Source of the DNA: Diphasiastrum complanatum
Lineage: Eukaryota > Streptophyta > Lycopodiopsida > Lycopodiales > Lycopodiaceae
Direction of reading: 5' to 3'
DNA length: 64,000 bases
NCBI GenBank assembly: GCA_029204225.1
Contig: CM055109.1
Coordinates: 41,584,544 to 41,648,543, forward strand
Of this stretch, positions 53,908 through 64,000 are shown piece after piece (within the stretch, counting starts at the first letter, position 1; each line of letters begins with the position of its first letter). The notes beneath the pieces are model-generated. The model was not told the DNA's origin, did no database searches, and was given only the letters and a program-made list of their open reading frames with translations. The position numbers were made by a program, and so were the translations under genes.

Positions 53908-56181
53908 TTATGTGGCAAAGGCGGTTTTGTGTTGATTTTCTTCAGCGATTTGGATCATATTATATCCGCTAAAGCCATCTAAGAAGGAGTAAGCCTCATC
54001 TCCTACTAGATTTTCTAAGATGGATTCTCCGAAAGGTAATGGAAAATGATCACGTTCAGTGACGGCGTTAAGTTTTTTAAAATCGACACAGATCCAGAGT
54101 TTTCCATTTTTCTTGGGGACGATGATAATTGGGGAGACCCACTCAGTATGTTCAATTTCATATATAAATCCCGCATCTAAAAGGCGTTGTAATTCTTCTT
54201 TGATCTTGGCCTTATAGATGGGATTGCATCTGTACGGACGACTCATAGTGGGCCTCGCACCCAGTTTAAGTGGGATACGATGCACAGCTACTTGGGGTGA
54301 GACGTCTTTCATGTCTTTATAGGTCAAGACAAAGATATGTCGATATTTTCGCTGGAGCTTTTCAAGCCGTCTGCGTTGTTCGCGATTGAGAGGAGGTCCG
54401 ACGTGGACAAGATATTCGTTGGTTTCATTTGGCTCACTCAGGAAAAGGGTTATGGTTTGTGTAGGGTCTTCATAGGGTGAATTACCAGTTGGCTCACGTT
54501 GAGCTTGGGGTAATTGGATTGTGACATCCTCAATCGTATAGTCCTTAACGTATGCAGGGACATCATGGGCTGGAGATTCGAGGGGGGCCTTGCCTTTATC
54601 TTGCCAAGATGGTGCTTTTTCGGGGATGGGTGTAGGGCTAGAGGCAGTCTCAAGAACTTCTCGAACAGTTGTGAGGTCACCCGACGGTTGAATTTGAAGT
54701 GGTTTTTTCATTTTCTCTTTCATAGTATGACCACGTAGTTGAGGTTTTGGTGGTGGAGATACAGTTGGTATGTCATGGAGGATCTCGTCATCAATTTGAA
54801 AGATAGTCTCCTCCTCACAGAGATCCCATGGATAGTGTGGGCGTTTGGAACAGTAGAATTTTGTCTCAGGTTTTTCACTTGCAACCTTGGCAACTGATTC
54901 CACCTTGGAAGCATGTTGCGGATAGGTCTTCGGGGGAAGTGCTTCCATATAGTTGAGGATCTGAATATCAGAAATGTCCATATCTTCGGAAAAATTATGA
55001 ATTCGTAAGATGTTCTCGTCATCAATGAATAAATCGTTTGATTCATTAGTAGGTAGCCATGCAACATTTAGTAGCTCATCATGGTGTGGAAGAATATCAA
55101 CAAAATTGATATTGATGATTGGTGTATCCAGATCAGGTAATTGGTCGTGATCGATTGGTTGTGGAGATGTACAATTATCCTGATGCTGAGCACAATAATC
55201 GGCATTCACACAATCAATGGTAGCTAGACTGTGACTCCATTTCATTATATCAGTAGATTTAACATAAAGACCTTTTTTGTGGCTGGACTGGTATGGCTCA
55301 AATACTGAGTTGGGGGTTGAGGATCCCTCGTCATGTATGCGTGCATGTTTGAGTTTACCCGTTGAGTCAATTGTGACAGAATTGTCACGATTACCAAAAA
55401 TGACTCGGCCTTTGATCCAGTCATGAATGACTCGTGCATTGGTGAGCCACGGACGACCAAGTAGTAATTCATAAGAAAAGGCATTATTGGGAATATCAAG
55501 TACTACAAGGTCAACAAAAAATTTGAGACCTCCTAGTTTGATTAGCACGTGCGGAAGGAAACCGGTAGGTCGGACCACACTTTGATCAGCCATTCGACGC
55601 TGACAAGTAGATTGGGCTAGCTTGTCTCTCAGATTCCATTCCATCATGAGGGATGTGGAAATGATATTAACCCCGGAACCTCCATCAAGTACTGCTAAAA
55701 CTTCATGAGATTGATGATGGGTAGCTGGGATTTTGATATTGCCTCGTTCGTTGAGTGGATTGGTTAGATGTAAGGGCATTTCAGGCAGCTCATCAATAAT
55801 GGTGGTGGTATTGGATTGGATCTGTTGTTTCCACTGGCCAGCATGCTTCCAGAGGACATGAAAGGGAAGTGTGACATTGGCTTGTAGTAAATCTCTCCAA
55901 ACTTCGGTACCTTCAAGGGTTTTGTTTTCAAAGGGCTTGTGAGGTACTTTATGGAAAGAGGAAGATTGTTGGTCGAGATTACGGATTTGCTGACGATACT
56001 CATGATGCAGCCAAATTTCTTCAGATGGGTGAGGATAAACTATCGAGGTCGAATCATTACTTGGAGAAACAGCCTGCGGTTGAGTTTTGCTGGGTGCAAG
56101 TGTAGGGACTTGGCGTTGGGTTTGTGCCTGAGTCAAGACCCAAGCAGGATGAGTTTCAACTGGTAAAGTTTCTATTTGCAC
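53908..56181 (-). CDS. Element D protease and reverse transcriptase frame (757 residues)
   Basis: The longest open frame in the window. After a linker (LEGTEVWRDLLQANVTLPFH) comes an aspartic protease with VLAVLDGGSGVNIIS (DGGSG instead of the more usual DTGS/DTGA) and YELLLGRPWL. A 200-residue acidic tether follows. RT then starts with RRLLDAGFIYEIEHTEWVSP, IIIVPKKNGKLWICVDFKKL and DGFSGYNMIQIAEENQHKTA. A stop at 53908 comes just before the catalytic block. The reading start is arbitrary; it would be part of a gag-pol polyprotein. This frame shows what element C lost. Confidence 0.9.
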   Translation of the reverse strand: MQIETLPVETHPAWVLTQAQTQRQVPTLAPSKTQPQAVSPSNDSTSIVYPHPSEEIWLHHEYRQQIRNLDQQSSSFHKVPHKPFENKTLEGTEVWRDLLQANVTLPFHVLWKHAGQWKQQIQSNTTTIIDELPEMPLHLTNPLNERGNIKIPATHHQSHEVLAVLDGGSGVNIISTSLMMEWNLRDKLAQSTCQRRMADQSVVRPTGFLPHVLIKLGGLKFFVDLVVLDIPNNAFSYELLLGRPWLTNARVIHDWIKGRVIFGNRDNSVTIDSTGKLKHARIHDEGSSTPNSVFEPYQSSHKKGLYVKSTDIMKWSHSLATIDCVNADYCAQHQDNCTSPQPIDHDQLPDLDTPIININFVDILPHHDELLNVAWLPTNESNDLFIDDENILRIHNFSEDMDISDIQILNYMEALPPKTYPQHASKVESVAKVASEKPETKFYCSKRPHYPWDLCEEETIFQIDDEILHDIPTVSPPPKPQLRGHTMKEKMKKPLQIQPSGDLTTVREVLETASSPTPIPEKAPSWQDKGKAPLESPAHDVPAYVKDYTIEDVTIQLPQAQREPTGNSPYEDPTQTITLFLSEPNETNEYLVHVGPPLNREQRRRLEKLQRKYRHIFVLTYKDMKDVSPQVAVHRIPLKLGARPTMSRPYRCNPIYKAKIKEELQRLLDAGFIYEIEHTEWVSPIIIVPKKNGKLWICVDFKKLNAVTERDHFPLPFGESILENLVGDEAYSFLDGFSGYNMIQIAEENQHKTAFAT

Positions 56182-56189
56182 TTAACAGA

Positions 56190-57445
56190 CTGGAGCAGCA
56201 GGTTTGGATCGGGATGAGTAGTCCTTCACGTGATGTTCAATATCACAATTTTCACAAGCTGGAGGGAAATGGAGTTTATCTAGGCAGCGAATACTAGGAT
56301 GTTTACCTGAACAAATAAATCATCCTCGTATTGCGGGTAGTTGGTGTGTGGCAAAGACAGCTTGGTTTGGATTATAAGCTTGGGCATTGGGATCCAGTGG
56401 TTGAGCATTAGAATCATAAGTATAATAAACAACCATTTCAGTAGAGTACTACGGTTGAGTATTGTCTTCCACATAGTAGGTGGCCGGATCGATGGTATTT
56501 GGATCAAGATAATGGACAGCGTTTTGTGGGGCAGGTTGGTTAACAACAAACTATTGACGTGGGGATGGATATTGATTTGGTGCAGGTGTTCGTGGTTGGT
56601 AAACCCCTAATCGTGGCACAGGTTGTTGTGGCGGGTAGGGGTGGTAAGCTCGATAAACTGTGGGTCTGGTGGCTGCTGGAAAATGATTTTGCAGTTGAGG
56701 GCATTCATTAGCAGTGTGATGCTGTGAGCAGATTGGACACCAGACATTTTCTCTTGCTGGAAAGGATTTCTCAGCAATTTGTTTCATGGTAGTTTGGAAA
56801 TCGGCAGTGAGTTTATCCATATGTGATTGTTGAGCTTTTTCCCAGGTTTCCATTTGATGTTGAAGTTTAGAAGATTGAGCAATATTATCAGACTTAGGAC
56901 GATCCGGATTCTTAGATTTCTTTTCACGATGGTCAAAGTCATCATCGGAACCTTCATCTTCTTCACGGAGAGCATCGGTCATCACATCTTTAAGTTGATC
57001 ATAAAGGTCAACTGGTTTGAGTTCACGGCGGATGTTTTTAGGCAATCCAACTAAAAATAGTTTTATGGCCATGCGTTCAATGATATTTTCATCAACACAT
57101 TCTACTTTGAGACGTTTAAAACGCTCAATGTAGTTTCAAAGACTCTTTGCGACGCATCTTGATGTGAGTAATTCAAATGAACGGGCTCTGAGTCAGTTTG
57201 GATGGTTTGAAACGCTTGATAAGAGCGTCCTTGAGGGTGGTCCAAGAAGCAAGATCAGGAGTTTCGAGATTCAAGTACCACTCCTTGGCGGTGCCATAGA
57301 GTACCATGGGAAATAGGTGAAGCTTTTCAGTTTCAGAGGTATCTCCATAAAAACGGCATGCATTATCAAAGTCTTGGAGAAATCGAATTGGGTCAGATTC
57401 GCCATCGTACTTTGGTGCATCGATACATGGAATTCTTCGTTCCAT
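56190..57445 (-). pseudogene. Element D gag with four zinc knuckles
   Basis: Frames 57445-57173 (IDAPKYDGESDPIRFLQDFD, GTAKEWYLNLETPDLASWTT), then after a shift 57072-56551 (LFLVGLPKNIRRELKPVDLY, EDEGSDDDFDHREKK, NVWCPICSQHHTANECP). A last stretch at 56290-56190 reads GKHPSIRC and CENCDIEHHVKDY. The knuckle arrangement matches element C. Three frame breaks make it non-functional. Confidence 0.87.
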
Positions 57446-57499
57446 TTATGGAGGAGTCGGATTAGAAGATTCAGCACAGTCACGAGACATGATGCAAAA

Positions 57500-58320
57500 T
57501 ATAGAGGAGCAGGGCTGGACTGTACTTGACAAAAAGGGCAGTTTGCTTGTAGAATGGATAATGTAGGACAAAAACTGGTCTTTTTGATTGTTATAGAATT
57601 TGCGGACAGACTGAGAAATCATGGAGAGGCGAATAAATCTAACTGTAATACTCACGAATTCTGAACAAGTATTCTGAATGTCAGAATAGTGATTTTTTTA
57701 GACTTTCTGGATAAATTTGGCGATTCAGAATTTGCAGATAGTACAGGGAAATCGTGCTCTGTGAGGACGAATTCTTAGGCTTGATGGCGAATTCTAATAG
57801 AGAAGTTTGAATGGCTGATAGGGAATATAGAGAAAGATGTGATGTTTTGTCAGTAAACGGATAAAATCTGTGAGATAGAATTCGCGGAGCTGCTAAATGA
57901 TTGATCTTAATGAGATCTAGCCTCAATGAAGTCGACGAATTCTAAGACAAAGATTTTGATGAGAAATAAGGGATTTTGATAGTATAACAGGCTGTTTTCT
58001 CAAAATCTGACTATGGTCAGAATTCGCGGAGGTGATAAAATGAAGGATGGGGGTCTGTTAGGGCTGCAGACAGACTGGCGAATTTTGATATACCTGTTTG
58101 GTTGTGAAAAAGGTCACTTGGGTTACTTCTTTTGAAGAAAATGCCCAAGTTGACTCTTTTGTTGCTTCCCCCCGGTTTGAGAAGTTGCTCATGTAGGACC
58201 TGGAGAGACGAAGCGTGCTGTTTGTTGGTAGATAGAGATAAGCACACAAGCAAACATTCAACACGGAAACAAGAAATAAAAAAAAAAACGAGAAGAAGCT
58301 AGGTAGAAAAATACTTAAAA
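57500..58320 (-). other. Element D 5' leader with recurrent CGAATTC motif
   Basis: Non-coding. CGAATT or AATTCGC phrases occur near 57655, 57771, 57790, 57881, 57936, 58020 and 58079. The GCGAGRGTT phrase of the element C leader is absent. Confidence 0.7.
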
Positions 58321-58336
58321 AGCGGCAACGGCGCCA
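58321..58336 (-). promoter_or_regulatory. Element D primer binding site
   Basis: TGGCGCCGTTGCCGCT on the minus strand next to the LTR end. Same class as element C. Confidence 0.93.
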
Positions 58337-58338
58337 AA

Positions 58339-59145
58339 GTTGGTAGTATTTCTAGTGAGTGCGGTGGCTAGATTTACTTATGGGTGTAGTATAAGGATGT
58401 AGAAATTCGTCCACTTTTTAAGTTTCTACAAAAGCTTCAACAGAAATATGGAGGAATGAGAGCACTAAGGCTTACCCAACTAGTGCCCGAAACGGAAATA
58501 AACTAATTAGTAACAACAATGAAAATCCTTGCTAAGGCTTACCCAACTAGCAAGGTGACTAGACTAATCCTAGATTAACACCCAAAGGGTAATAAAATGA
58601 TATTGCGGCTAATACTAAACAAATAAGCAATAATGAACAAGCCACAATAAAACCGATGAAAAGGAGACGAGAGGAGGCTCGAGCACCTTCCCTCAAGGTA
58701 TGCACCTTTCCAAGGGGAACAAAATGAAATAGAATGATAATTCTCCAAAATAGAGAGCAAGATAGCTTAATCTCAAAAGTGTTATTTACAATGCAAATAC
58801 CTCTCCTTTTATGGCAAGGAGGGTCTTCCATAAGTGTCTACTAACTTATGGGGCTAATCTGTTCCTAGCCTTTCTAGAACTTCTAACTTAGGATTTAGAA
58901 CTTCAATTTTCTTAGCTTAGGACAACTTAAGATAAAACATTTCGAATCTTAAGTTTCCTAAGTCTAAGTTCTTAATCTAAGTTTAAGCTATTTTATTATT
59001 ATTTAAACTTCTACTCATGGACTTACAAAACACATGCCATGGCTTGAAGTTTATTGACAGATACTCATACGTGATCTTACAAAACACATGCCACGGAGTT
59101 TTATTTATTTTTTATTTTCTCTGTGTTAGCACAGTTGCTAACACT
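58339..59145 (-). mobile_element. Element D 5' LTR
   Basis: About 807 bp. It starts TGTTAGCAACTGTGCTAACAC on the minus strand and ends near CTACCAACT. It aligns over its full length with the element G 3' LTR. Confidence 0.92.
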
Positions 59146-59668
59146 AGCAGCTCCCTCTCAAAGCATGATAGCTTTACGAGCCCGAGACTGCTCCTTTGTC
59201 TCTCAAAGAGTCCTTTGTCCAGGGCTTTGGTGAAGATGTCAGCAACCATATCTTTTGTTCCTTTGAAGGTGGTCTTCATCATCTTTTTTTCAATTAGATC
59301 CTTAATCAAGTGGTACTTGATTGCAATGTGCTTCGTTCTAGAATGGAACATGGGATCTTTCGTCAGGTGTATTGCAGAGGTGTTGTCCATCTACAAGACC
59401 AGAGACTCATTCCTTGTTTCACCCAATTCGTCCAGGAACTGCCTTAGCCAAATTATTTCGTTGGCCATCTTTGCTGCTGCTATGTACTCTGCTTCACAGG
59501 ATGACTGGGCCACAACGGTCTGCTTCTTGTTGACCCAGAGAACTGTTGTCCCTGATGCAATGGTGCATCCTCCTGAGATGCTTTTACAGTCGTCCTTGAG
59601 AGATGCCCAACTAGCATCGCTGTAGGAAAGTATCCTGAAATCTGCACCACGACAATAACACAAGCCAT
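59146..59668 (-). pseudogene. Copia E RNase H
   Basis: Frames 59663-59391 and 59390-59146. YSDASWASLKDDCKSISGGC, SSCEAEYIAAAKMANEIIWL, DNTSAIHLTKDPMFHSRTKH, then DMVADIFTKALDKGLFERQR and the terminal SCFERELL. One stop lies between the frames. The protein runs into the LTR of gypsy D before reaching its own stop. Confidence 0.9.
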
Positions 59669-59685
59669 AATCTCTCGTTAATTAG

Positions 59686-60347
59686 CTACTCATTCATGCA
59701 AAGTATCAGAGTGTCATCCATATACACAACCACAATGATGACCTGCCCATCTGTAACTCTGACATGTACATTAGAATCAGCCAACAGAGGCTTGAATCCT
59801 AATAATTTCAGGACTTGATCTTTTTTCTTGTACCATTTTCGGGCTGATTGTTTCAAACCGTAGATGCTTCTATGCATTCTGCATGCATAGTCAAGAAGTG
59901 AATTCGAGACATATCCTGGGGGTTGATCTATGTAGACCTCTTCATCTAATTCGCCATGCAAGAAGGCTGTCTTCTCGTCCACAATGTGGATCCTGAGGTC
60001 ATAAGCTATTGCATATGCAAATGTTTGACGACAAGAGAGAAGGTTGCAGAGTAGTCAATACCGTATCTCTAAGAGAAACCCTTCGCTACCAGTCTTGCCT
60101 TGTATTTCGTGATGTTCCCATCTGGTCCGTATTTGAGTTTGAAAACCCATTTGCATTTGACAGTCTTGCACTTATGTAGTAATGGCTCCAACGTCCATAC
60201 CTGGTTCTTCCTCATGGACTCCATCTCTTCGTTCATGGCTTGGATCCATCTGTCCTTTTCTGGACCTTCAATCGCCTCTTCGAAAGTTTGTGGTTTGCCA
60301 CTAAACCCGCAGAACTCTTCTAATGTGGAAGCTGAGCTGCCTGGCAC
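59686..60347 (-). pseudogene. Copia E reverse transcriptase, internally deleted
   Basis: Start blocks KDRWIQAMNEEMESMRKNQV, CKWVFKLKYGPDGNITKYKA and RLVAKGFS (60347-60069). After broken frames comes DEKTAFLHGELDEEVYIDQP, YGLKQSARKWY and VVYMDDTLILCMNE (59982-59686). The region after the catalytic MDD is missing up to RNase H. Confidence 0.88.
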
Positions 60348-60527
60348 ATATCTTGCTGGTGCTCTTCGTGGTCTTGTCGACCTTCTAGGAGGTCCTCCTG
60401 GAACAACTATGCCTTTGTCCTTGTTTGCTCTGCTCGGTCCGGAACCATCTTGGTTTACAGGAACTGCGTTAACCAGTTGCCTCGCAAATCTTTCTTCGTC
60501 AGATTCGTCGTTCGAATGGGAGACGAC

Positions 60528-61313
60528 TCAAAAATCTTTGTTCTCATGTTCGTCTACTGCTCCCTCTGTCACTGGCGGCAGGTCATAGTACTGTCTTTCC
60601 AGAACTTCATAACTGACAAGATCGTCAATGGCCATTGTCCTGCTCTCATCGAATTTGACATCTCTCACTATTTTCACAGTGTTCGTGTTTGGCATGTAGA
60701 TTCTACAGTATGACGAATTGTTGTCATAACCTACCAGAAATTCCTGTTTGGATTTCTCATCAAGCTTCTTTTGAAGCTTATCAGGAATATGTGCATATGC
60801 TACACAGCCAAAGATTTTGATGTGAGACAGGTTGGGCTTTCTACCCCACCATAGCTTATGTGGTGTCGTGTAAGGAACACCAGACTTACCTGTCCTGTTC
60901 TGAATGTATGCAACTGTAGCTATTGCTTCAGCCCACAGTGCCCTTGGAGCTTTCAAGTAGGCCATCATGCATCTGGCTACTTCCATTAGGGTCCTGTTCT
61001 TTCATTCAACAACACCATTGTGCTGCGGTGTGTAGGCTGCAGTTCTTCTGTGAATGATGCCACGATCATTGTAGAAGTCAGTGAAGCGATTCAAGATATA
61101 TTTGCTGCCTCGATCTGTTCTGATCTGCTTTACTTTGCTGCATGTGCATCTTTCTGTCCAATTCACATATTTTGTGAATTTATCGAGCGCTTCAGATTTA
61201 TTTTGAATAAAGTACACTCTGGCAAATTTGCTATAATCATCAATGAAGGTTATGTAATACTTTGAACCTCCTACTGAGATCACGTTGAATGGTCCGCAGA
61301 TGTTAGAGTGCAC
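60528..61313 (-). pseudogene. Copia E integrase
   Basis: 61313-61002 carries MHSNICGPFNVISVGGSKYY (first block, with Asp replaced by Asn in HSN), IRTDRGSKYI and TPQHNGVVE. After a stop, 60986-60528 carries MEVARCMMAYLKAPRALWAE, FGCVAYAHIPDKLQKKLDEK and FLVGYDNNSSYCRIY. The stop falls inside the catalytic Glu block. Confidence 0.9.
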
Positions 61314-61379
61314 TAGCTCCAGAATCTTTGTCGTTCTCTAGGAGTCTTTGATGGTGTGTGTGTGTGACATTTTGCCTTT

Positions 61380-62081
61380 CAAACATGCATCACAGGTGGT
61401 CGAACTGGTTGCATTCGAGATGCTGACCCCTGTTATCGCTCCATGATGGCTTGCTTGATAAAGTGTCATTGAATTCATGTGGCAGAGTCTTCTATGCCAT
61501 AGAGTGTCTGGCGAGTCGTCATGAGTCTAATGCACCTGATCTGCAAGTAGGCATAGCTTCAGATGATATAGGTTCCCTTTCCTTCTGCCTTGAGCGATGA
61601 GAGTACTGGTACTGGCATCAATCACATTGCATGCTTCATCAGAAAACATCACACGCATCCCTACATCTGCTATTCTTGCTACAGAGAGCAAGTCTTGTTG
61701 TAGAGTAGGCACGAACAGAACGTCTTTGAGTCGTCTGTCTCTACCGTTGGTGTTGAGCCATAGTGAACCAATGTCGTTCACTTGATATTTAGATCCATCT
61801 CCAAGAACTATGAATCTTGAAGGATTTGCACTTCTGAAATTAGACATTATTCATTTTGATGTCACAAAGTGCAAGGTGGCTCCTGTATCTAGGATCACCT
61901 CATGTGTGTCAGATGTTGATACTGCACACACATCTTCACAGATATAGGCGGTCAAACAACTTCTATTCATTCTTTCTTCACCCATTTTTGAGCTCTCGGG
62001 CTCCCTGACATAGGATGAACTATTGTTGTTCTCCTGTCTGTTCGGTGCTGATTTGTTCCTTGGGTTCTGGCGGCAATCCAT
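61380..62081 (-). pseudogene. Copia E protease and GAG-pre-integrase
   Basis: 62081-61851 ends with VILDTGATLHFVTSK, the copia aspartic protease active site. 61847-61527 carries VLGDGSKYQVNDIGSLWLNT, DVLFVPTLQQDLLSVARIAD and a GNLYHLKL end. An integrase zinc-finger remnant with CDACLKGKM-like residues follows near 61380. Confidence 0.87.
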
Positions 62082-62099
62082 GGCTATGTGACCCTTCTT

Positions 62100-62942
62100 G
62101 TAATGGATACACTCAATCTTGGGATTGATCTAGTAGGTATCTACTGTATGCTCGTCTCTTCTGCATCTCACACAAGTCTTCTTGTTTGCACCTTATTGTT
62201 TCGACCTCCCTTTGGTCTTCCAGTTGCCCTTGCTTGTTCTCTCTCCTTGCTGGTCATGATCCTGCCTCTGATTGGACTCCCTCTTAGGCTTAAATGGCTT
62301 CTTTGATTTTTTTTTTGTTGCCGTAGAGGGCCTGGTCAGAACCATCTTTGTGATCCAGATGTTCTCTAGCCTTGACTTCCTCTCGAATCTCGACAACCGC
62401 CTTTTCGAGGTTCATGGTGGGATCTTTTGCGAGTAGGGTTCTTGTCGTCTGGAATGATCTGGGTAAGGCTCTCAACAGGTACGTGAGCTGCTTCTCAACT
62501 GATACAACGTTATCCGTTCCGGAGTTATGTAATGACATAAACATATCCTTCATCTTTCTTACGAAAGAGGTGAGATCTTTTCCATCCCACTGCAAATTCG
62601 TCAGCTGATCTTCCAACATCATGATCTGACTTCTTGATTTCGTCTAAAATCTGGTGAGCAATGCATCCCACATCTCCTTAGCCTTGGAGAGTGTAGCCAA
62701 GTCAAGTGTGAGGCCATCTTCGATGGAAGATGATAGCAAGGCTACTGCCTTGTCGTTTTTCTCCCCCCATTCGCATAGCTCCTCGTCTGTTGTTGTAGGC
62801 ATTTCTTCTGTGCCATCCACCCAGGGGAAGAGTCCTTCGCCCTTGAGTATCAAAGATGTCTTAACTTTCCAGACTAGAAAGTTAGATCTTTAAGAATCAA
62901 TATCGTGCAGATATTGTTCTGCATGCTACTGATTGAAGCCAT
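62100..62942 (-). pseudogene. Copia E gag
   Basis: The start codon at 62942 gives MASISSMQNN-like sequence. After early stops, FPWVDGTEEMPTTTDEELCE and KAKEMWDALLTRF (62853-62644) follow. Then QLTNLQWDGKDLTSFVRKMK, VEKQLTYLLRALPRSFQTTR and LEKAVVEIREEVKAREH (62622-62290). A basic Lys/Arg region and a decayed knuckle end it near 62100. Matches the plant copia gag-polypeptide family. Confidence 0.87.
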
Positions 62943-63045
62943 TGCTTCTTGAAGTCTGTTTCCTTGTTGATGGTTGATTGTCTAAATGCTTGGCCTCCTA
63001 GATCTGATAGCTTCTCGACTATGTCAGAGTTTGACAGGATGACCC

Positions 63046-63057
63046 GCTCTGATACCA
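63046..63057 (-). promoter_or_regulatory. Copia E primer binding site
   Basis: TGGTATCAGAGC on the minus strand, one base after the LTR end CAACA. Confidence 0.93.
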
Positions 63058-63058
63058 C

Positions 63059-64000
63059 TGTTGAGAATGATGACTGATAAATTTGTCGGATTCGCGAAAC
63101 TTTTGCGAAGACGAATCAAGCATGACTCTCTTCATTTTGGATGGAGTTCAGATGCGATCGCTGGACACTACCAGCTGAATCACTCCTATAGTCCTCCAGA
63201 GTGTAGTCAGTCACTACTGATCTACGTTCATATAATTAATACAACATTCAACATAGTTTCAACCAAAGTGCAGAATTCAAAATGAACAAGAAGAAACTCA
63301 GACACGCGATTAACAGCATAAACATTTGCATTCGAGATCAGACACAACATGAATTGATATGTGCGTGAAGACTACAATATCATCTATTGATTTTTTTTTT
63401 TCTGATTCTTTGAGCACTACGTGAATATCCACGCAGTGCATTAGCGTGAGAGAAACGCGGTTTTCTCACGAGTAATCATTTCACTTTACTAGCGAACAGT
63501 TGGATCTTCTGATCCTAGACAGAATTGTCTTCGCATGCAAGCGGACAAGTATTCTATATTTTTTGTCTTGATTGCTTACTAGCATCAGACTATTACATTA
63601 CACTGTATGTGTATTCTTTTGATCTATATGTCAAGTATCATCCAATAAGTATGGTCGCTCTATGTAAATCTAAGATTAGAGTGATTAAACATCTACAACT
63701 AGTTAGGAATTACAAGAGTGGCAAATTAGCCACGACCTAAAATGTGTCTGCTGACGTCATACCATCAGATCAGATATCTGTACTTCTGGGTACTTGCATG
63801 ATCTTAGCTGGTACTCTTTGGAGCGTGAGGGCAAAACGGGTTTCGTTTTGCTCGTATGCCTTTCTCTCGTACTAGACCGCAAAGGAATCTAGTGGACCTT
63901 TCATGTTCACGAATCGTTCGTCTTCGTCTCCTTTGACTTTTGTGTTTGCAAAACTCTTCGTGTTTCGTGTCTTTAGATTTTTGAGTTCGCGAACATCTTC
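63059..64000 (-). mobile_element. Copia E 5' LTR, continuing past the window edge
   Basis: The minus-strand end CTCAACA at 63059 precedes the primer site. The LTR is at least 940 bp; its start is not in the window. It shares phrases such as GAACGATTCG with the copia F LTR. No coding frame. Confidence 0.8.

Larger units (their letters stand above)
53525..59145 (-). mobile_element. Ty3/gypsy element D, 5' LTR to RT, 3' part missing
   Basis: Minus strand: 5' LTR 59145-58339, primer site, leader, gag and a long protease-RT frame. The sequence stops at HANYYRCFI inside RT, at the junction with copia F (53525). RNase H, integrase, aORF and 3' LTR are absent. The LTR is the same family as in element G, which carries the aORF. 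It was inserted into the 3' end of copia E. Confidence 0.92.
59146..63058 (-). mobile_element. Ty1/copia element E internal region
   Basis: Minus-strand order is primer site, gag, zinc knuckle, protease/GAG-pre-integrase, integrase, RT and RNase H. The last codons of RNase H are cut by the insertion of gypsy D at 59145. RT is shortened internally. The order and motifs are those of a standard plant copia element. It is defective through several stops. Confidence 0.92.

Overview
The window reads as nuclear DNA of a land plant with a repeat-rich, intron-bearing genome. Two observations support this: a four-exon gene with GT-AG introns encodes a plant-type TMEM18 protein, and nearly everything else is plant LTR retrotransposon of both the Ty1/copia and Ty3/gypsy superfamilies. 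The elements use two primer sites, one for initiator tRNA-Met (TGGTATCAGAGC) and one of the TGGCGCCGTTGCC type. I cannot name the species. A fern, lycophyte or gymnosperm would fit the large transposon-filled intron, but that is a guess.

Layout. 0-1.5 kb: possible 5' exons of a minus-strand host gene, with tandem repeats upstream. 3.2-5.3 kb: copia remnant (+). 6.2-9.4 kb: gypsy gag remnant and copia remnant (-). 9.5-12.4 kb: copia LTR relic and a second gypsy gag remnant (-). 12.4-26.5 kb: fragments of a gypsy element (U1, -) split by a later insertion, gypsy element C (12730-24010, -). C has paired LTRs, a GATAC target duplication and a primer site, but has lost protease and half of its reverse transcriptase. 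26.8-34.2 kb: LTR relics, copia fragments, a short gypsy derivative G (29591-32024, +), a tRNA-like SINE and a MITE-like element. 34.7-47.7 kb: the TMEM18 homologue (+). Its first intron is about 11.8 kb and holds a chromodomain gypsy element H (35552-41342, -) plus copia and gypsy debris. 49.2-52.1 kb: second copy of the U element end (U2, +). 52.1-53.5 kb: copia F (+), internally deleted. 53.5-59.1 kb: gypsy D (-), with the longest open pol frame of the window. 59.1-64 kb: copia E (-), into which D was inserted.

The most interesting signal is a large accessory ORF (aORF, about 1,000 codons) between pol and the 3' LTR of the non-chromodomain gypsy elements. I can align its parts by eye in three LTR families here: C, U1/U2 and G (which shares its LTR with D). 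Its layout is an N-terminal globular domain, a Pro/Ser/Thr-rich linker, a long coiled coil and a C-terminal domain with a recurring R-x-YYR core. In U1 and U2 the N-terminal part lies antisense inside an LTR-like block of about 1.45 kb, downstream of its CCAAT and TATA boxes. I could not assign a function to this ORF.

The only clearly functional gene is the TMEM18 homologue. Most retroelement ORFs carry stops, frameshifts or deletions and are annotated as pseudogenes or mobile elements.
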